Shown here: in pieces, positions 1 through 6,650 of the stretch
Numbering within the stretch: the stretch's first letter is position 1
Layout of the letters: each line of letters opens with the position of its first letter
Assembly (NCBI GenBank): GCA_004553545.1
Contig: SFLD01000057.1
Coordinates: 1 to 18,394 of the forward strand
Length of the DNA stretch: 18,394 nucleotides
Source: Clostridiales bacterium
GTDB lineage: Bacteria; Bacillota; Clostridia; Oscillospirales; Oscillospiraceae
Direction of reading: 5' to 3'
Made by a program: the position numbers and the translations under genes
The notes under the pieces: model-generated
Database searches by the model: none
The model's input: the letters and a program-made list of their open reading frames with translations, nothing else
Told to the model about the DNA's origin: nothing

Positions 1-2
1 CC

Positions 3-707
3 TTCACCACCTTCATCGACATCCAGGGCGTGGAGGACTTCCACGGCGAGATGGACTTCAAGGTGGCCGGCACCAAGAAGGGCATCACCGCCATCCAGAT
101 GGACCTGAAGAACGACGGCCTCACCATGGCCATCATCAAGGAGGCCCTGGAGACCACCTATGACGCCCGCTGCCAGATCCTGGACCAGATCATGCTGCCC
201 GCCATCGCGGAGCCCCGGAAGGAAGTTTCCAAGTACGCGCCCAAGATGATCACCATGCACATCAATCCCGACCGCATCCGGGAGGTCATCGGCAAGGGCG
301 GCTCCGTCATCCAGAAGATCGTGGCCGACACCGGCGCCAAGATCGACATCGACGACGACGGCACCATCCACATCGCCTCTCCCGACGCCGCCAGCTGCGA
401 CGCCGCCAAGAAGTGCATCGACGACATCGTCTTCGAGCCCACCGTGGGCGAGCTGTACTACGGCCGCGTGGTGCGCCTGATGACCTTCGGCGCCTTCGTG
501 GAGCTGGCCCCCGGCAAGGACGGTCTCGTCCACATCTCCAAGCTGGCCGACCACCGCATCGAGAAGGTGGAGGACGCCTGCAAGGTGGGCGACATGATGT
601 GGGTCAAGGTCACCGAGATCGACGAGAAGGGCCGCGTGAACCTCTCCCACAAGGACGCCATGAAAGAGATCAAGGCGAAGGAAGCCGCCGGCGAGCGGGT
701 GAAGTAA
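3..707 (+). CDS. pnp: Polyribonucleotide nucleotidyltransferase (PNPase), C-terminal part
   Basis: PNPase degrades RNA 3' to 5' using phosphate and acts in mRNA turnover. The 5' end is cut off by the window edge, and the reading frame is open from base 3, leaving about 234 residues of a protein normally near 700. The visible start reads DIQGVEDFHGEMDFKVAGT, the hallmark end of the second RNase PH core. A KH domain follows, with the IGKGG loop (REVIGKGGSVIQKI) and the TGAKIDIDDDGTI segment. An S1 RNA-binding domain comes last (VGELYYGRVVRLMTFGAFVEL to VNLSHKDA). The acidic or basic tail that some family members carry after S1 is short here and ends GERVK. A hairpin terminator follows directly. 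The family assignment is secure; only the catalytic N-terminal two thirds are out of view. Confidence 0.97.
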   Translation, partial: FTTFIDIQGVEDFHGEMDFKVAGTKKGITAIQMDLKNDGLTMAIIKEALETTYDARCQILDQIMLPAIAEPRKEVSKYAPKMITMHINPDRIREVIGKGGSVIQKIVADTGAKIDIDDDGTIHIASPDAASCDAAKKCIDDIVFEPTVGELYYGRVVRLMTFGAFVELAPGKDGLVHISKLADHRIEKVEDACKVGDMMWVKVTEIDEKGRVNLSHKDAMKEIKAKEAAGERVK

Positions 708-721
708 ACCCCAGAGACCAA

Positions 722-756
722 CGGGGGCGGGCCTGCGCCCGCCCCCGCGTTCTCTC
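722..756 (+). terminator. Rho-independent-type terminator after pnp
   Basis: A GC-only stem of 11 pairs (722-732 with 737-747, loop CTGC) starts 15 bases after the pnp stop and is followed by a pyrimidine-rich stretch, TTCTCTCCC. The stem is very strong but the U tract is interrupted by C, so it may be leaky. Confidence 0.6.
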
Positions 757-777
757 CCAGATAAGGAGGAAGCAGCC

Positions 778-1197
778 ATGGAATATCGGAAATTCGGAAA
801 GCACATCGTGCTGCGGCTGGACCCCGGCGAGGAGATCCTGACCCAGCTGCGGGTCCTGGCAGAGCGGGAGGACATCCGCTTTGCCGCCGTCCAGGGCCTG
901 GGCGCCGTCAATGACTTCACCGTGGGGGTCTTCCACACGGACACGAAGGTCTATGAGTCCCGGCGCCACCAGGGGGCCTATGAGATCACCTCCCTCACCG
1001 GCACGGTGGACCGGATGGCAGGGAGCTTCTACGCCCACCTGCACTTCAGCGCCGCCGGGGAGGACAACACCGTCCTGGGCGGCCACCTGAACGAGGCCCG
1101 GATCAGCGCCACCGGCGAGCTGGTGCTGACCCTCATTGACGGGGAGCTCGACCGGGAGAAGAGCCCGGAGGTGGGCCTGAACCTCTGGAAATTCTGA
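778..1197 (+). CDS. PPC-domain (DUF296) DNA-binding-family protein
   Basis: This 139-residue protein has the compact size and motifs of stand-alone bacterial PPC/DUF296 proteins, a family related to the PPC domain of plant AT-hook proteins. Visible hallmarks are QGLGAVNDF (39-47), a central AHLHFS (86-91) and the GGHL turn (101-104). H87, H89 and H103 are the conserved histidines that could bind a metal in bacterial homologues. There is no signal peptide or TM segment, so it is cytosolic. The start has an AAGGAGG site about 9 bases upstream. It sits between two terminators, so it is probably a single-gene transcript or readthrough from pnp. Family assignment is strong. The cellular role is unknown, and DNA binding is a family label rather than something shown here. 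Confidence 0.9.
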   Translation: MEYRKFGKHIVLRLDPGEEILTQLRVLAEREDIRFAAVQGLGAVNDFTVGVFHTDTKVYESRRHQGAYEITSLTGTVDRMAGSFYAHLHFSAAGEDNTVLGGHLNEARISATGELVLTLIDGELDREKSPEVGLNLWKF

Positions 1198-1203
1198 GCC
1201 GGA

Positions 1204-1233
1204 ACGGCAGGATGGAAACATCCTGCCGTTTTT
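1204..1233 (+). terminator. Rho-independent terminator after the PPC gene
   Basis: A perfect 11-bp stem (1204-1214 with 1219-1229, loop GAAA) runs into TTTTT at 1229-1233, six bases after the stop codon. Textbook form. Confidence 0.92.
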
Positions 1234-1273
1234 CCGTCCCCGGCGGGAGGCGGCTTTTCCCGAAAAGTCCCTC

Positions 1274-1302
1274 TCGCTTTTCCCATTTTCCTGTGCTATG
1301 AT
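1274..1302 (+). promoter_or_regulatory. SigA-type promoter with extended -10, upstream of the K+ channel
   Basis: TGTGCTATGAT places an extended -10 (TG-n-TATGAT, hexamer 1297-1302) 36 bases before the channel start. The -35 at a 17-base spacing is weak (TCGCTT, 1274-1279). The same TGTGCTAT core recurs in two other intergenic promoters at 7344 and 8061. It lies just after a terminator, as expected for a new transcription unit. Confidence 0.6.
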
Positions 1303-1337
1303 AGGAATGATACCCACAGACAGGAGGGAGGCGGCCT

Positions 1338-2570
1338 ATGGAGCGGCAGAACAGCGAGGCGCAGCGGGAGCGGCAGCGCAGGCGCATCTTTGAAATCGTG
1401 GAGATCGGCGCGGCGGACGATCTCCTCAGCCGGGGCTACGACTTCTTCGGCTCTCTCGTGGTGGTGCTGGAGCTGGCGGCCAGCGTGGCCGCCACCTTCG
1501 ACGGGGCGGAGGCCCGCTGCGGGGCGCTCCTCGACACGGTGGAGCTCGCGACCTCCGCCTTCTTCGCGGTGGACTACGTCCTGCGGGTCTGGACGGCCCG
1601 CTGCCTCTATCCCACCCTGACGCCGGGGAAGGCCACGGTCCGCTACGTCAGCTCCATCGGCGGTCTCATCGATCTCGCGAGCTTCCTGCCCACCTTCCTG
1701 CCGGTGTTCTTCCCCAGCGGGATGGTGGCCTTCCGGATGTTCCGGGTGGTGCGGATCTTCCGGCTCTTCCGCATCAACGCCTACTATGACTCCCTCCACG
1801 TCATCACGGAGGTCCTGCGCAGCAAGCGCCAGCAGCTGCTCTCCTCCGTCTTCATCATCCTGACGCTGATGCTGGCCTCCAGCCTCTGCATGTACTCCCT
1901 GGAGCACGAGGCCCAGCCGGAGGTCTTCCGCAACGCCTTCTCCGGCATCTGGTGGTCCGTCTCCACCCTGCTGACCGTGGGCTACGGGGACATCTACCCC
2001 ATCACCACGGCGGGCAAGATCTTCGGCATCGTCATCACCTTCCTGGGGGTGGGCATGGTGGCCATCCCTACGGGTATCATTTCCGCCGGCTTCGTGGACC
2101 AGTACTCCCGCATCAAGCGCATCAGCGAGTACGGCCAGGCCTCGGACGTCCACTTCATCCAGGTCTACCTCCGGAAGAAGGACGCCTGGGTGGGCAAGAC
2201 CATCCGGGACGCCGGGCTCCCCGGCGGCGTCATCGCCGCCGCCATCCAGCGGGGCGGGCGCATCGTGATGCCCCGGGGCGACACGGTACTGGAGGCCGGG
2301 GACACCCTGGTCCTGGGGGCCCAGGGCTTCCGCAACGACCAGCACATCGACCTCAAGGAGATCACCCTCCGCCGCCAGAACCCCTGGGTGGGCCAGCACA
2401 TCCGGGAGCTGGACATCTCCCGCCGGACCCTCATCGTCCTGGTGCGGCGGGACGGCAAGGCCCTCATCCCCCACGGCGATCTGCGGCTGCGGGAGGGGGA
2501 CACCGTGGTGCTCTACACCCAGACCGCCGTCCGTCCGGAGCCGGAGACGGAGGAGATCATCGAGTTCTGA
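1338..2570 (+). CDS. Voltage-gated K+ channel with two TrkA_C domains
   Basis: A 410-residue membrane protein. Residues 35-250 form a six-TM channel. The S4 voltage sensor has arginines at 133, 136, 139, 142 and 145, one every third residue. The pore loop holds the K+ selectivity filter TVGYGD (213-218). After the last TM segment the protein is soluble: residues about 271-332 and 338-396 are two successive TrkA_C/RCK_C-like units, each ending in a GDTLVLG or GDTVVLY strand. No Rossmann TrkA_N unit with a GxGxxG motif is visible, so gating by NAD is unlikely and a small ligand bound by RCK_C is more plausible (inference). A strong site (CAGGAGGGAGG) precedes the ATG. It probably conducts K+ across the cytoplasmic membrane and is transcribed from its own promoter. 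Confidence 0.93.
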   Translation: MERQNSEAQRERQRRRIFEIVEIGAADDLLSRGYDFFGSLVVVLELAASVAATFDGAEARCGALLDTVELATSAFFAVDYVLRVWTARCLYPTLTPGKATVRYVSSIGGLIDLASFLPTFLPVFFPSGMVAFRMFRVVRIFRLFRINAYYDSLHVITEVLRSKRQQLLSSVFIILTLMLASSLCMYSLEHEAQPEVFRNAFSGIWWSVSTLLTVGYGDIYPITTAGKIFGIVITFLGVGMVAIPTGIISAGFVDQYSRIKRISEYGQASDVHFIQVYLRKKDAWVGKTIRDAGLPGGVIAAAIQRGGRIVMPRGDTVLEAGDTLVLGAQGFRNDQHIDLKEITLRRQNPWVGQHIRELDISRRTLIVLVRRDGKALIPHGDLRLREGDTVVLYTQTAVRPEPETEEIIEF

Positions 2571-2578
2571 GCGGGCAG

Positions 2579-2627
2579 GGGACCGCCGCCGCGGGCGTCC
2601 CCGGGGATCTCTCCCGGTCCCTTTCTT
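2579..2627 (+). terminator. Possible weak terminator after the K+ channel gene
   Basis: GGGACCG (2579-2585) can pair with CGGTCCC (2615-2621), followed by TTTCTT. The inside also contains GGGGAC/GTCCCC, which would compete. The long loop and broken U tract make this tentative. Confidence 0.3.
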
Positions 2628-2693
2628 CGCGGAACGCCCCCGGGATGGGGGCAGCGGCCCCGGCGCCGGCCGGGGTGGAAAGGAAGATCATGT

Positions 2694-3491
2694 ATGGATT
2701 CTGAACGCAAGGTGGCGGTGCTCTTCGACGCGGAGAACATCGCCAGCAAGTATACGCCGGTGATCCTCAACGAGGCCAACGCCCTGGGGAGCGTCATCAT
2801 CCGGCGGATCTACGGGGACTGGACGGCCCGGGAGATGAGCTCCTGGAAGCAGGTGATCCTGGACCACTCCATCCAGCCCATCCAGCAGTACCGGAACGTC
2901 TCGGGGAAGAACTCCTCGGACTCCGCCCTCATCATCGACGCCATGGACCTCCTCTACCAGGGGCGGGTGGACGCCTTCTGCATCGTGTCCTCGGACAGTG
3001 ACTTCACCCGCCTCGCCGCCCGGCTGCGGGAGTCCGAGAAGTTCGTCCTGGGCCTGGGGGAGCAGAAGACGCCCCAGAGCTTCATCTCCGCCTGCAGCAA
3101 GTTCGCCTACCTGGACCTCCTCTATGAGGCGGCCCAGCCGGAAAAGAGCGAAAAGGCGGAAAAGAAGGCCAAAAGCAAGGGCAAGAACCAAAAGAAGGCC
3201 GCCCAGCCCCCGGAAAAGCCCGCCGTCCCGGAGAGCCGGGCAGGCTCGGACCTGGCCGTGGTGCGGGAGACCCTTCTCAAGCTGGCGGAGGAGAACTCCT
3301 CCGACGACGGGTGGATCCTCTCGTCCAAGCTGGCGGAGCTCCTGACCCGGAAGCTGCCGGACTTCGACGTCCGGAACTTCCGCTACAAGAAGTTCGTGCA
3401 GTTCGTGGAGTCCCTGCAGCTCTTTGAGACCAAGCGCCAGGCCGCCGAGGGCGAGCTGGTGCACACCATCTACTTCCGGGTGAAGGCGTAA
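2694..3491 (+). CDS. NYN-domain nuclease with C-terminal OST-HTH/LOTUS domain
   Basis: A 265-residue cytosolic protein. Residues 5-145 are a NYN (LabA-like, PIN-fold) domain. It begins VAVLFDAENI with acidic D12, then SSDSALIIDAMDLL with D76 and D82, then SSDSDF with D101 and D103; together these form the metal-binding acidic set expected of an RNase. A highly charged Lys/Glu/Pro linker covers about 148-183. Residues 184-265 look like an OST-HTH/LOTUS domain (DGWILSSKLAELL, FDVRNFRYKKFVQFVE), an RNA-binding module often fused to NYN. The likely role is RNA binding and cleavage; the target is unknown. An in-frame check favours the ATG at 2694 (AAGGAAG upstream); an out-of-frame ATG sits 4 bases before it. 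lspA starts 13 bases after the stop, suggesting cotranscription. Confidence 0.88.
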   Translation: MDSERKVAVLFDAENIASKYTPVILNEANALGSVIIRRIYGDWTAREMSSWKQVILDHSIQPIQQYRNVSGKNSSDSALIIDAMDLLYQGRVDAFCIVSSDSDFTRLAARLRESEKFVLGLGEQKTPQSFISACSKFAYLDLLYEAAQPEKSEKAEKKAKSKGKNQKKAAQPPEKPAVPESRAGSDLAVVRETLLKLAEENSSDDGWILSSKLAELLTRKLPDFDVRNFRYKKFVQFVESLQLFETKRQAAEGELVHTIYFRVKA

Positions 3492-3504
3492 AGGAGGCAA
3501 GCGC

Positions 3505-4002
3505 ATGTTTCTCTACTTCCTGCTGGCCCTCGCGCTGACGGCGGCGGACCAGGCGGTGAAGGCCTGGACCGTGGGCCATTTCGCCGCCCCGGCAGCGGGC
3601 TTTACCGCCACGGCGGATGCCTATGCCCCCTGCATCCCCGGCATCCTGGAGCTGACGCGGGTCCACAACTACGGCGCGGCCTGGTCCAGCTTCTCCGGGA
3701 TGCGCTGGCTCCTCAGCGCCGTCACCGCCGCCATCCTGATCGCGGTTCTGGTGCTGCTGCTCCGGGGTGTCGTGCGGCATCCCGCAGGCCGCGTCGCCGG
3801 GGCGCTGATCCTGGCGGGGGGCCTTGGGAACCTCATCGACCGGGTGCGGCTTGGGTACGTGGTGGACATGTTCCACTTCGTCTTCTGGCCCAGCTATCCG
3901 GTCTTTAACCTGGCGGACATCTGCATCGTGGCCGGGGCCATCCTGGGGGCCATTTACTACCTCTTCCTCTATGAAAAGCACGACAAGGGGGCCCGGGCAT
4001 GA
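3505..4002 (+). CDS. lspA: Lipoprotein signal peptidase (signal peptidase II)
   Basis: This integral membrane aspartyl protease removes signal peptides from prolipoproteins after lipidation. At 165 residues it is the normal length for the family, with four TM segments (about 1-20, 65-90, 95-112, 135-157). Conserved blocks are HNYGAAWS (54-61), GGLGNLIDR (105-113), YVVDMF (118-123) and FNLAD (134-138). The catalytic pair is expected to be D121 and D138. AAGGAGG lies 8 bases before the ATG. The stop codon overlaps the next start as ATGA (3999-4002), so it is translationally coupled to the RluD-type gene; lspA-rluD neighbours are common in Firmicutes. Confidence 0.96.
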   Translation: MFLYFLLALALTAADQAVKAWTVGHFAAPAAGFTATADAYAPCIPGILELTRVHNYGAAWSSFSGMRWLLSAVTAAILIAVLVLLLRGVVRHPAGRVAGALILAGGLGNLIDRVRLGYVVDMFHFVFWPSYPVFNLADICIVAGAILGAIYYLFLYEKHDKGARA

Positions 4003-4916
4003 GCGCCCTGACCCTCCCCGTGCCGCCGGAGGCCGCCGGCGGGCGGATCGACGCCTGGCTCTCGGACCAGCGGGAGGACCTGACCCGCTCCGCCGCCGCC
4101 CGGCTCCTGGAGGACGGGCAGGTGACCTGCGGCGGCAAACCCCTGCCGAAGAACTACCGTCTCCGGGGCGGCGAGACCCTGACGGTGACGCTGCCGGAGG
4201 TCCAGGAGACGGAGCTCCTCGCCCAGGACATCCCCCTGGACGTGGTCTACGAGGACGAGGACGTCATCGTCCTCAACAAGCCCAAGGGCCTGGTGGTGCA
4301 TCCCGCCCCGGGCCACGCCGACGGGACCCTGGTCAACGCCCTGCTCCACCACTGCGGGGACTCCCTCTCCGGCATCGGGGGGGAGAAGCGGCCCGGCATC
4401 GTCCACCGCATCGACCGGGACACCTCGGGCCTCATCATCGCGGCGAAGAACGACTTCGCCCACCAGAAGCTCTCCGCCCAGCTCTCGGACCACAGCCTGG
4501 CCCGGACCTATGAGTGCATCGTGGTGGGCAACCTCCGGGAGGACTCCGGCACCGTGGACACCCCCATTGGACGGGACAAACGGGACCGGAAGAAGATGGC
4601 GGTGGTCCCGGATGGCCGCCGGGCCGTCACCCATTGGGAGGTCATCGCCCGCTACCCGGGCTTCACCCACGTCCGCTGCCGGCTGGAGACCGGGCGCACC
4701 CACCAGATCCGGGTCCACATGGCCTACCTCGGCCACCCCATCCTGGGGGACACGGTCTACGGGGCGAAGAAGCCCGTGCCGGGGCTCCAGGGCCAGTGCC
4801 TCCACGCCGTGGGGCTGCGCTTCGTCCATCCCCGGACCGGGGAGACCGTGGCGCTCACCTGTCCCCTGCCGGAGGAGTTCCAGCGGGAGCTGAAGAAACT
4901 GGAGGCGAGACGATGA
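3999..4916 (+). CDS. rluD: RluA/RluD-family 23S rRNA pseudouridine synthase
   Basis: This enzyme converts uridine to pseudouridine in RNA, most likely in large-subunit rRNA. It has 305 residues. The N-terminal 15-65 is an S4-type RNA-binding domain (GGRIDAWLSDQ, GQVTCGGKPLPKNYRLRGGE). The catalytic domain carries LNKPKGLVVHPAPGH (92-106), the active-site motif HRIDRDTSGL (136-145, nucleophile D139) and the RTHQIRVHMAYLGHPILGD block typical of the family. Subfamily members (RluA, RluC, RluD) are hard to tell apart by eye; the S4 domain and the lspA neighbour favour the RluD/YlyB group. It overlaps both neighbours by four bases (ATGA), so it is part of a coupled set. Confidence 0.93.
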   Translation: MSALTLPVPPEAAGGRIDAWLSDQREDLTRSAAARLLEDGQVTCGGKPLPKNYRLRGGETLTVTLPEVQETELLAQDIPLDVVYEDEDVIVLNKPKGLVVHPAPGHADGTLVNALLHHCGDSLSGIGGEKRPGIVHRIDRDTSGLIIAAKNDFAHQKLSAQLSDHSLARTYECIVVGNLREDSGTVDTPIGRDKRDRKKMAVVPDGRRAVTHWEVIARYPGFTHVRCRLETGRTHQIRVHMAYLGHPILGDTVYGAKKPVPGLQGQCLHAVGLRFVHPRTGETVALTCPLPEEFQRELKKLEARR

Positions 4917-5548
4917 CCGTTCTCCTCATTGTGCTCCTGATGATCACCGCCTGCGTTTTCGCCTATGAGCACAGCAAGCGCCGCCTGATGCAGGCCGTGC
5001 TGGACTGCACGGCGGTGGACGACGATGAGGCCGTCACCAAGCACGCCCAGGTGGCGGCGCTGCGGAGCGTGGGCATCACCCTGCCGCCGGAGCAGGAGCG
5101 GGAGCTCCTCTGGCACAGCGATCCGGAGCAGAGCATGTTCTACGCCCACTGCCCCTACTGGGGGATGCTGGGCAGCGGCGAGTTCGACTGGGACCGGGTC
5201 TACTCCCCCGGGGACGCCGAGTGCATCCAGGAGGAGGACGCCTACGTCCCCATCCTCCAGGGCCTTGCCCGCATCTCCGGCCTGCCGATGGAAGGGATCC
5301 GGGGCCATGACTGCTATCACGCCGACTTCACCCTGGCGGGCCATCCCGTCTCCTTCCACGCCAGGGAGACCCGGGACTTCCTGGACCCCAAGGTCGGGGA
5401 GTTCCTGAACCGCCAGATCCGGAAGTACCTGCCGGAGACGAAGGAGCGCTTCTTCCTGGACGGTGGCCGCCCCGCCCCCATCTGGTACTGGGGTACCGAG
5501 ACCGAGGCCCAGGCAGTGAACGGGAAGACCGGGATGAAGTTCCGCTGA
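4913..5548 (+). CDS. Membrane-anchored protein of unknown function
   Basis: A 211-residue protein that I do not recognise. Residues 3-17 form one hydrophobic segment (VLLIVLLMITACVFA), followed by YEHSKRR, which looks like an N-terminal membrane anchor with the rest in the cytoplasm by the positive-inside rule. The remainder is soluble and acidic, with several aromatic/Gly patches (AHCPYWGMLGSGEFDWDRVY, FFLDGGRPAPIWYWG) and conserved-looking cysteines at 80, 104 and 134. The ATG overlaps the stop of the pseudouridine synthase gene (ATGA), so it is translated as part of the lspA operon. Codon use matches its neighbours. It is the last gene before a 1.1 kb repeat region, with no clear terminator after it. 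Confidence 0.75.
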   Translation: MTVLLIVLLMITACVFAYEHSKRRLMQAVLDCTAVDDDEAVTKHAQVAALRSVGITLPPEQERELLWHSDPEQSMFYAHCPYWGMLGSGEFDWDRVYSPGDAECIQEEDAYVPILQGLARISGLPMEGIRGHDCYHADFTLAGHPVSFHARETRDFLDPKVGEFLNRQIRKYLPETKERFFLDGGRPAPIWYWGTETEAQAVNGKTGMKFR

Positions 5549-5626
5549 GCGCAGGCAGACGCACAGATCCGCCCCCGGCAGAGAGCAGAGCATCTGGCCC
5601 GTAGGGGACAGGCTGGTGCGCCTGGC

Positions 5627-5652
5627 GGCGGGGTGTAGTCACCCCGCCCTAC
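5627..5652 (-). repeat. GTAG-foot hairpin, D type
   Basis: A 9-bp perfect stem (5627-5635 with 5640-5648, loop TAGT) ends in CTAC at 5649-5652, which is GTAG on the minus strand. The same stem is at 10199 and, with one mismatch, at 17636. Confidence 0.85.
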
Positions 5653-5680
5653 GGGTGCAACACAGGTAGTACCCAGCAAC

Positions 5681-5706
5681 GGGCCGATGTGGGCATCGGC
5701 CCCTAC
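5681..5706 (-). repeat. GTAG-foot hairpin, short E type
   Basis: Stem GGGCCGAT/ATCGGCCC (5681-5688 with 5695-5702) with a 6-base loop and CTAC at 5703-5706. It has the same foot and stem as the 84-base E elements at 5989 and 17524 but lacks their inner palindrome. Confidence 0.85.
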
Positions 5707-5744
5707 GGGGAGACGGGGAGGTTCCCGCAGCCACCCGGGCCAGC

Positions 5745-5820
5745 GGCGCACAGCGGAGCGTCTGCGCCAGCGGATGGGAGGGACGAGAAGAAATCGGAGC
5801 AGAGATCATCCCCAAAGGGG
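5745..5820 (+). repeat. 75-base dispersed repeat, copy 1
   Basis: Starts GCGCACAGCGGAGCGTCTG and ends ATCATCCCCAAAGGGG. It is clearly related, by eye, to 6153-6229 with small indels. In both places the repeat lies downstream of a GTAG-foot hairpin. Confidence 0.6.
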
Positions 5821-5837
5821 TCATCAACCTCGGGCAA

Positions 5838-5890
5838 TCCCTCAGTCACGGCTGCGCCGTGCCAGCTCCCTTTGCACAAGGGAGCCTTAG
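5838..5890. repeat. Double-hairpin repeat unit
   Basis: Two perfect hairpins lie in tandem: CACGGC/GCCGTG (5847-5852 with 5856-5861) and GCTCCCTT/AAGGGAGC (5865-5872 with 5878-5885). The style resembles dispersed intergenic repeats seen in gut Firmicutes. Only one copy is in this window. Confidence 0.6.
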
Positions 5891-5902
5891 GGACGGGGGA
5901 TG

Positions 5903-5987
5903 CGGATTGCCGCGTCGGCCCTGCGGGCCTCCTCGCAATGACAAGCGTTTTCTGTCATTCCGAGGAGCGGAGCGACGTGGGAATCCG
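5903..5987. repeat. Long imperfect inverted repeat
   Basis: Outer arms CGGATTGCCGCGTCG (5903-5917) and its near-complement CGACGTGGGAATCCG (5973-5987) differ at two positions. Inner arms CCTCGCAATGACA (5930-5942) and TGTCATTCCGAGG (5952-5964) differ at one. This CGCAATGACA/TGTCATTnCGAGG design is common among bacterial intergenic palindromes. Confidence 0.65.
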
Positions 5988-5988
5988 T

Positions 5989-6072
5989 GGGCCGATGTAC
6001 CTAGGGCATGGCTTCCGCCGACCAAATTTCGTGCCGAAATTTGGGGCGTCGGTCATGGGCATCGGCCCCTAC
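5989..6072 (-). repeat. Long nested GTAG-foot element, E type, copy 1
   Basis: Outer stem GGGCCGATG/CATCGGCCC (5989-5997 with 6060-6068) with CTAC at 6069-6072. Inside is a second perfect palindrome, CCAAATTTCG/CGAAATTTGG (6022-6031 with 6035-6044, spacer TGC). The inverted copy is at 17524-17607. Confidence 0.88.
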
Positions 6073-6086
6073 GCCCTGCGGGGGAC

Positions 6087-6111
6087 GGCACGCCGGGTCG
6101 TCGTGCCCTAC
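6087..6111 (-). repeat. GTAG-foot hairpin, A type
   Basis: Stem GGCACG/CGTGCC (6087-6092 with 6102-6107), 9-base loop, CTAC at 6108-6111. The flanking 6069-6086 also matches (inverted) the flank of the A copy at 17137. Confidence 0.85.
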
Positions 6112-6152
6112 GGGTGGGTGCGGGGGGCTTCATCAACTGCCCGGGGGGAGCC

Positions 6153-6229
6153 GGCGCGCAGCGAAGCGTCCGCGCCCGCAGCCGCGAGGGATGGGCGGGA
6201 ATCGGCGCAAGAACCATCCCAAAAGGAGG
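6153..6229 (+). repeat. 75-base dispersed repeat, copy 2
   Basis: Counterpart of 5745-5820: GCGCGCAGCGAAGCGTCCG at the start and AACCATCCCAAAAGGA near the end. Diverged with small indels. Confidence 0.6.
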
Positions 6230-6250
6230 ACCGCCCCCGCGACCACTCAG

Positions 6251-6542
6251 GCAGCGCTTAGCGAAGCGGAAAGCGCGGAAAGCGCGGAAAGAGAAGCTGG
6301 TCAAATTCGATTTTTGCCCGACGACCTCAGAGTGCAGCACGGCGCACAATGTCCGGAAATCTCAGCAAAGCCCCGCCCGTGCTCCCGTAGGGATCACCTT
6401 AACTGAGCAGCACAGTTTAGAGCCGCGTCCCGCTGCGCGGCAGGGCGCGTCCCGCGCCCGTAACTGCGCAGCGATCAAGCGTTTTTTTGACGGCTCCACC
6501 GCCGTTTTCTTTTTGGGGTGCCAAAAAGAAAATGGGGGTGGA
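6251..6542 (+). repeat. 292-base dispersed element, F type, copy 1
   Basis: Matches the reverse complement of 17215-17490 over its whole length. Shared blocks include CTGGTCAAATTCG, GACCTCAGAGTGCAGCACGG, CCTTAACTGAGCAG, CCGCTGCGCGG and GCCCGTAACTGCGCAGCGA. Its last 48 bases are a near-perfect hairpin (separate entry). No transposase frame is inside, so if mobile it is non-autonomous. Confidence 0.85.
6495..6542. repeat. 48-base hairpin at the end of the F element
   Basis: 6495-6516 pairs with 6521-6542 at 21 of 22 positions (one G-G mismatch, one G-T wobble), loop GGTG. The core stem is GTTTTCTTTTTG/CAAAAAGAAAAT. The same structure is at 17215-17262. Downstream come AAGCC and a small hairpin (6548-6563), as also seen before mutS. 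Confidence 0.85.
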
Positions 6543-6547
6543 AAGCC

Positions 6548-6563
6548 ATCGATCTTCATCGAT
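6548..6563. repeat. Small hairpin with CGATCTTCATCG core
   Basis: ATCGA/TCGAT stem around loop TCTTCA, preceded by AAGCC and followed by ACCCCCGGC. It is the counterpart of 10177-10192, where the outer two pairs are changed to G-C and C-G with pairing kept. Confidence 0.6.
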
Positions 6564-6650
6564 ACCCCCGGCCGGTCGGCCACCCCCCGGCGGATGCCAT
6601 CCGCCGCAAACCCCGCCCCCTTGGGGGGCACGCAAAGGAGAAAAGATCCC

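Larger units (their letters stand above)
5549..6650. repeat. Repeat-filled intergenic region between the lspA operon and the DUF2461 gene
   Basis: About 1.1 kb without a credible gene. Open frames exist only because the stretch is GC-rich and palindromic; their translations have no start signal and are rich in Arg, Pro and Gly. In order it holds two GTAG-foot hairpins, a 75-base repeat (copy at 6153), two other palindromes (5838-5890 and 5903-5987), a long nested GTAG element, another GTAG hairpin, and a 292-base element whose inverted copy lies at 17215-17490. Confidence 0.85.

Noticed and set aside
5689..6261. Long open frame of 190 codons in the repeat region
   Set aside because: No ribosome site, built entirely from GC-rich palindromic repeats, and its parts recur in other frames and strands at 17041-18033. 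Not a gene.
5859..6650. In-frame upstream extension of the DUF2461 gene
   Set aside because: The frame is open by chance through repeats; the family N-terminus and ribosome site both fit the ATG at 6651.
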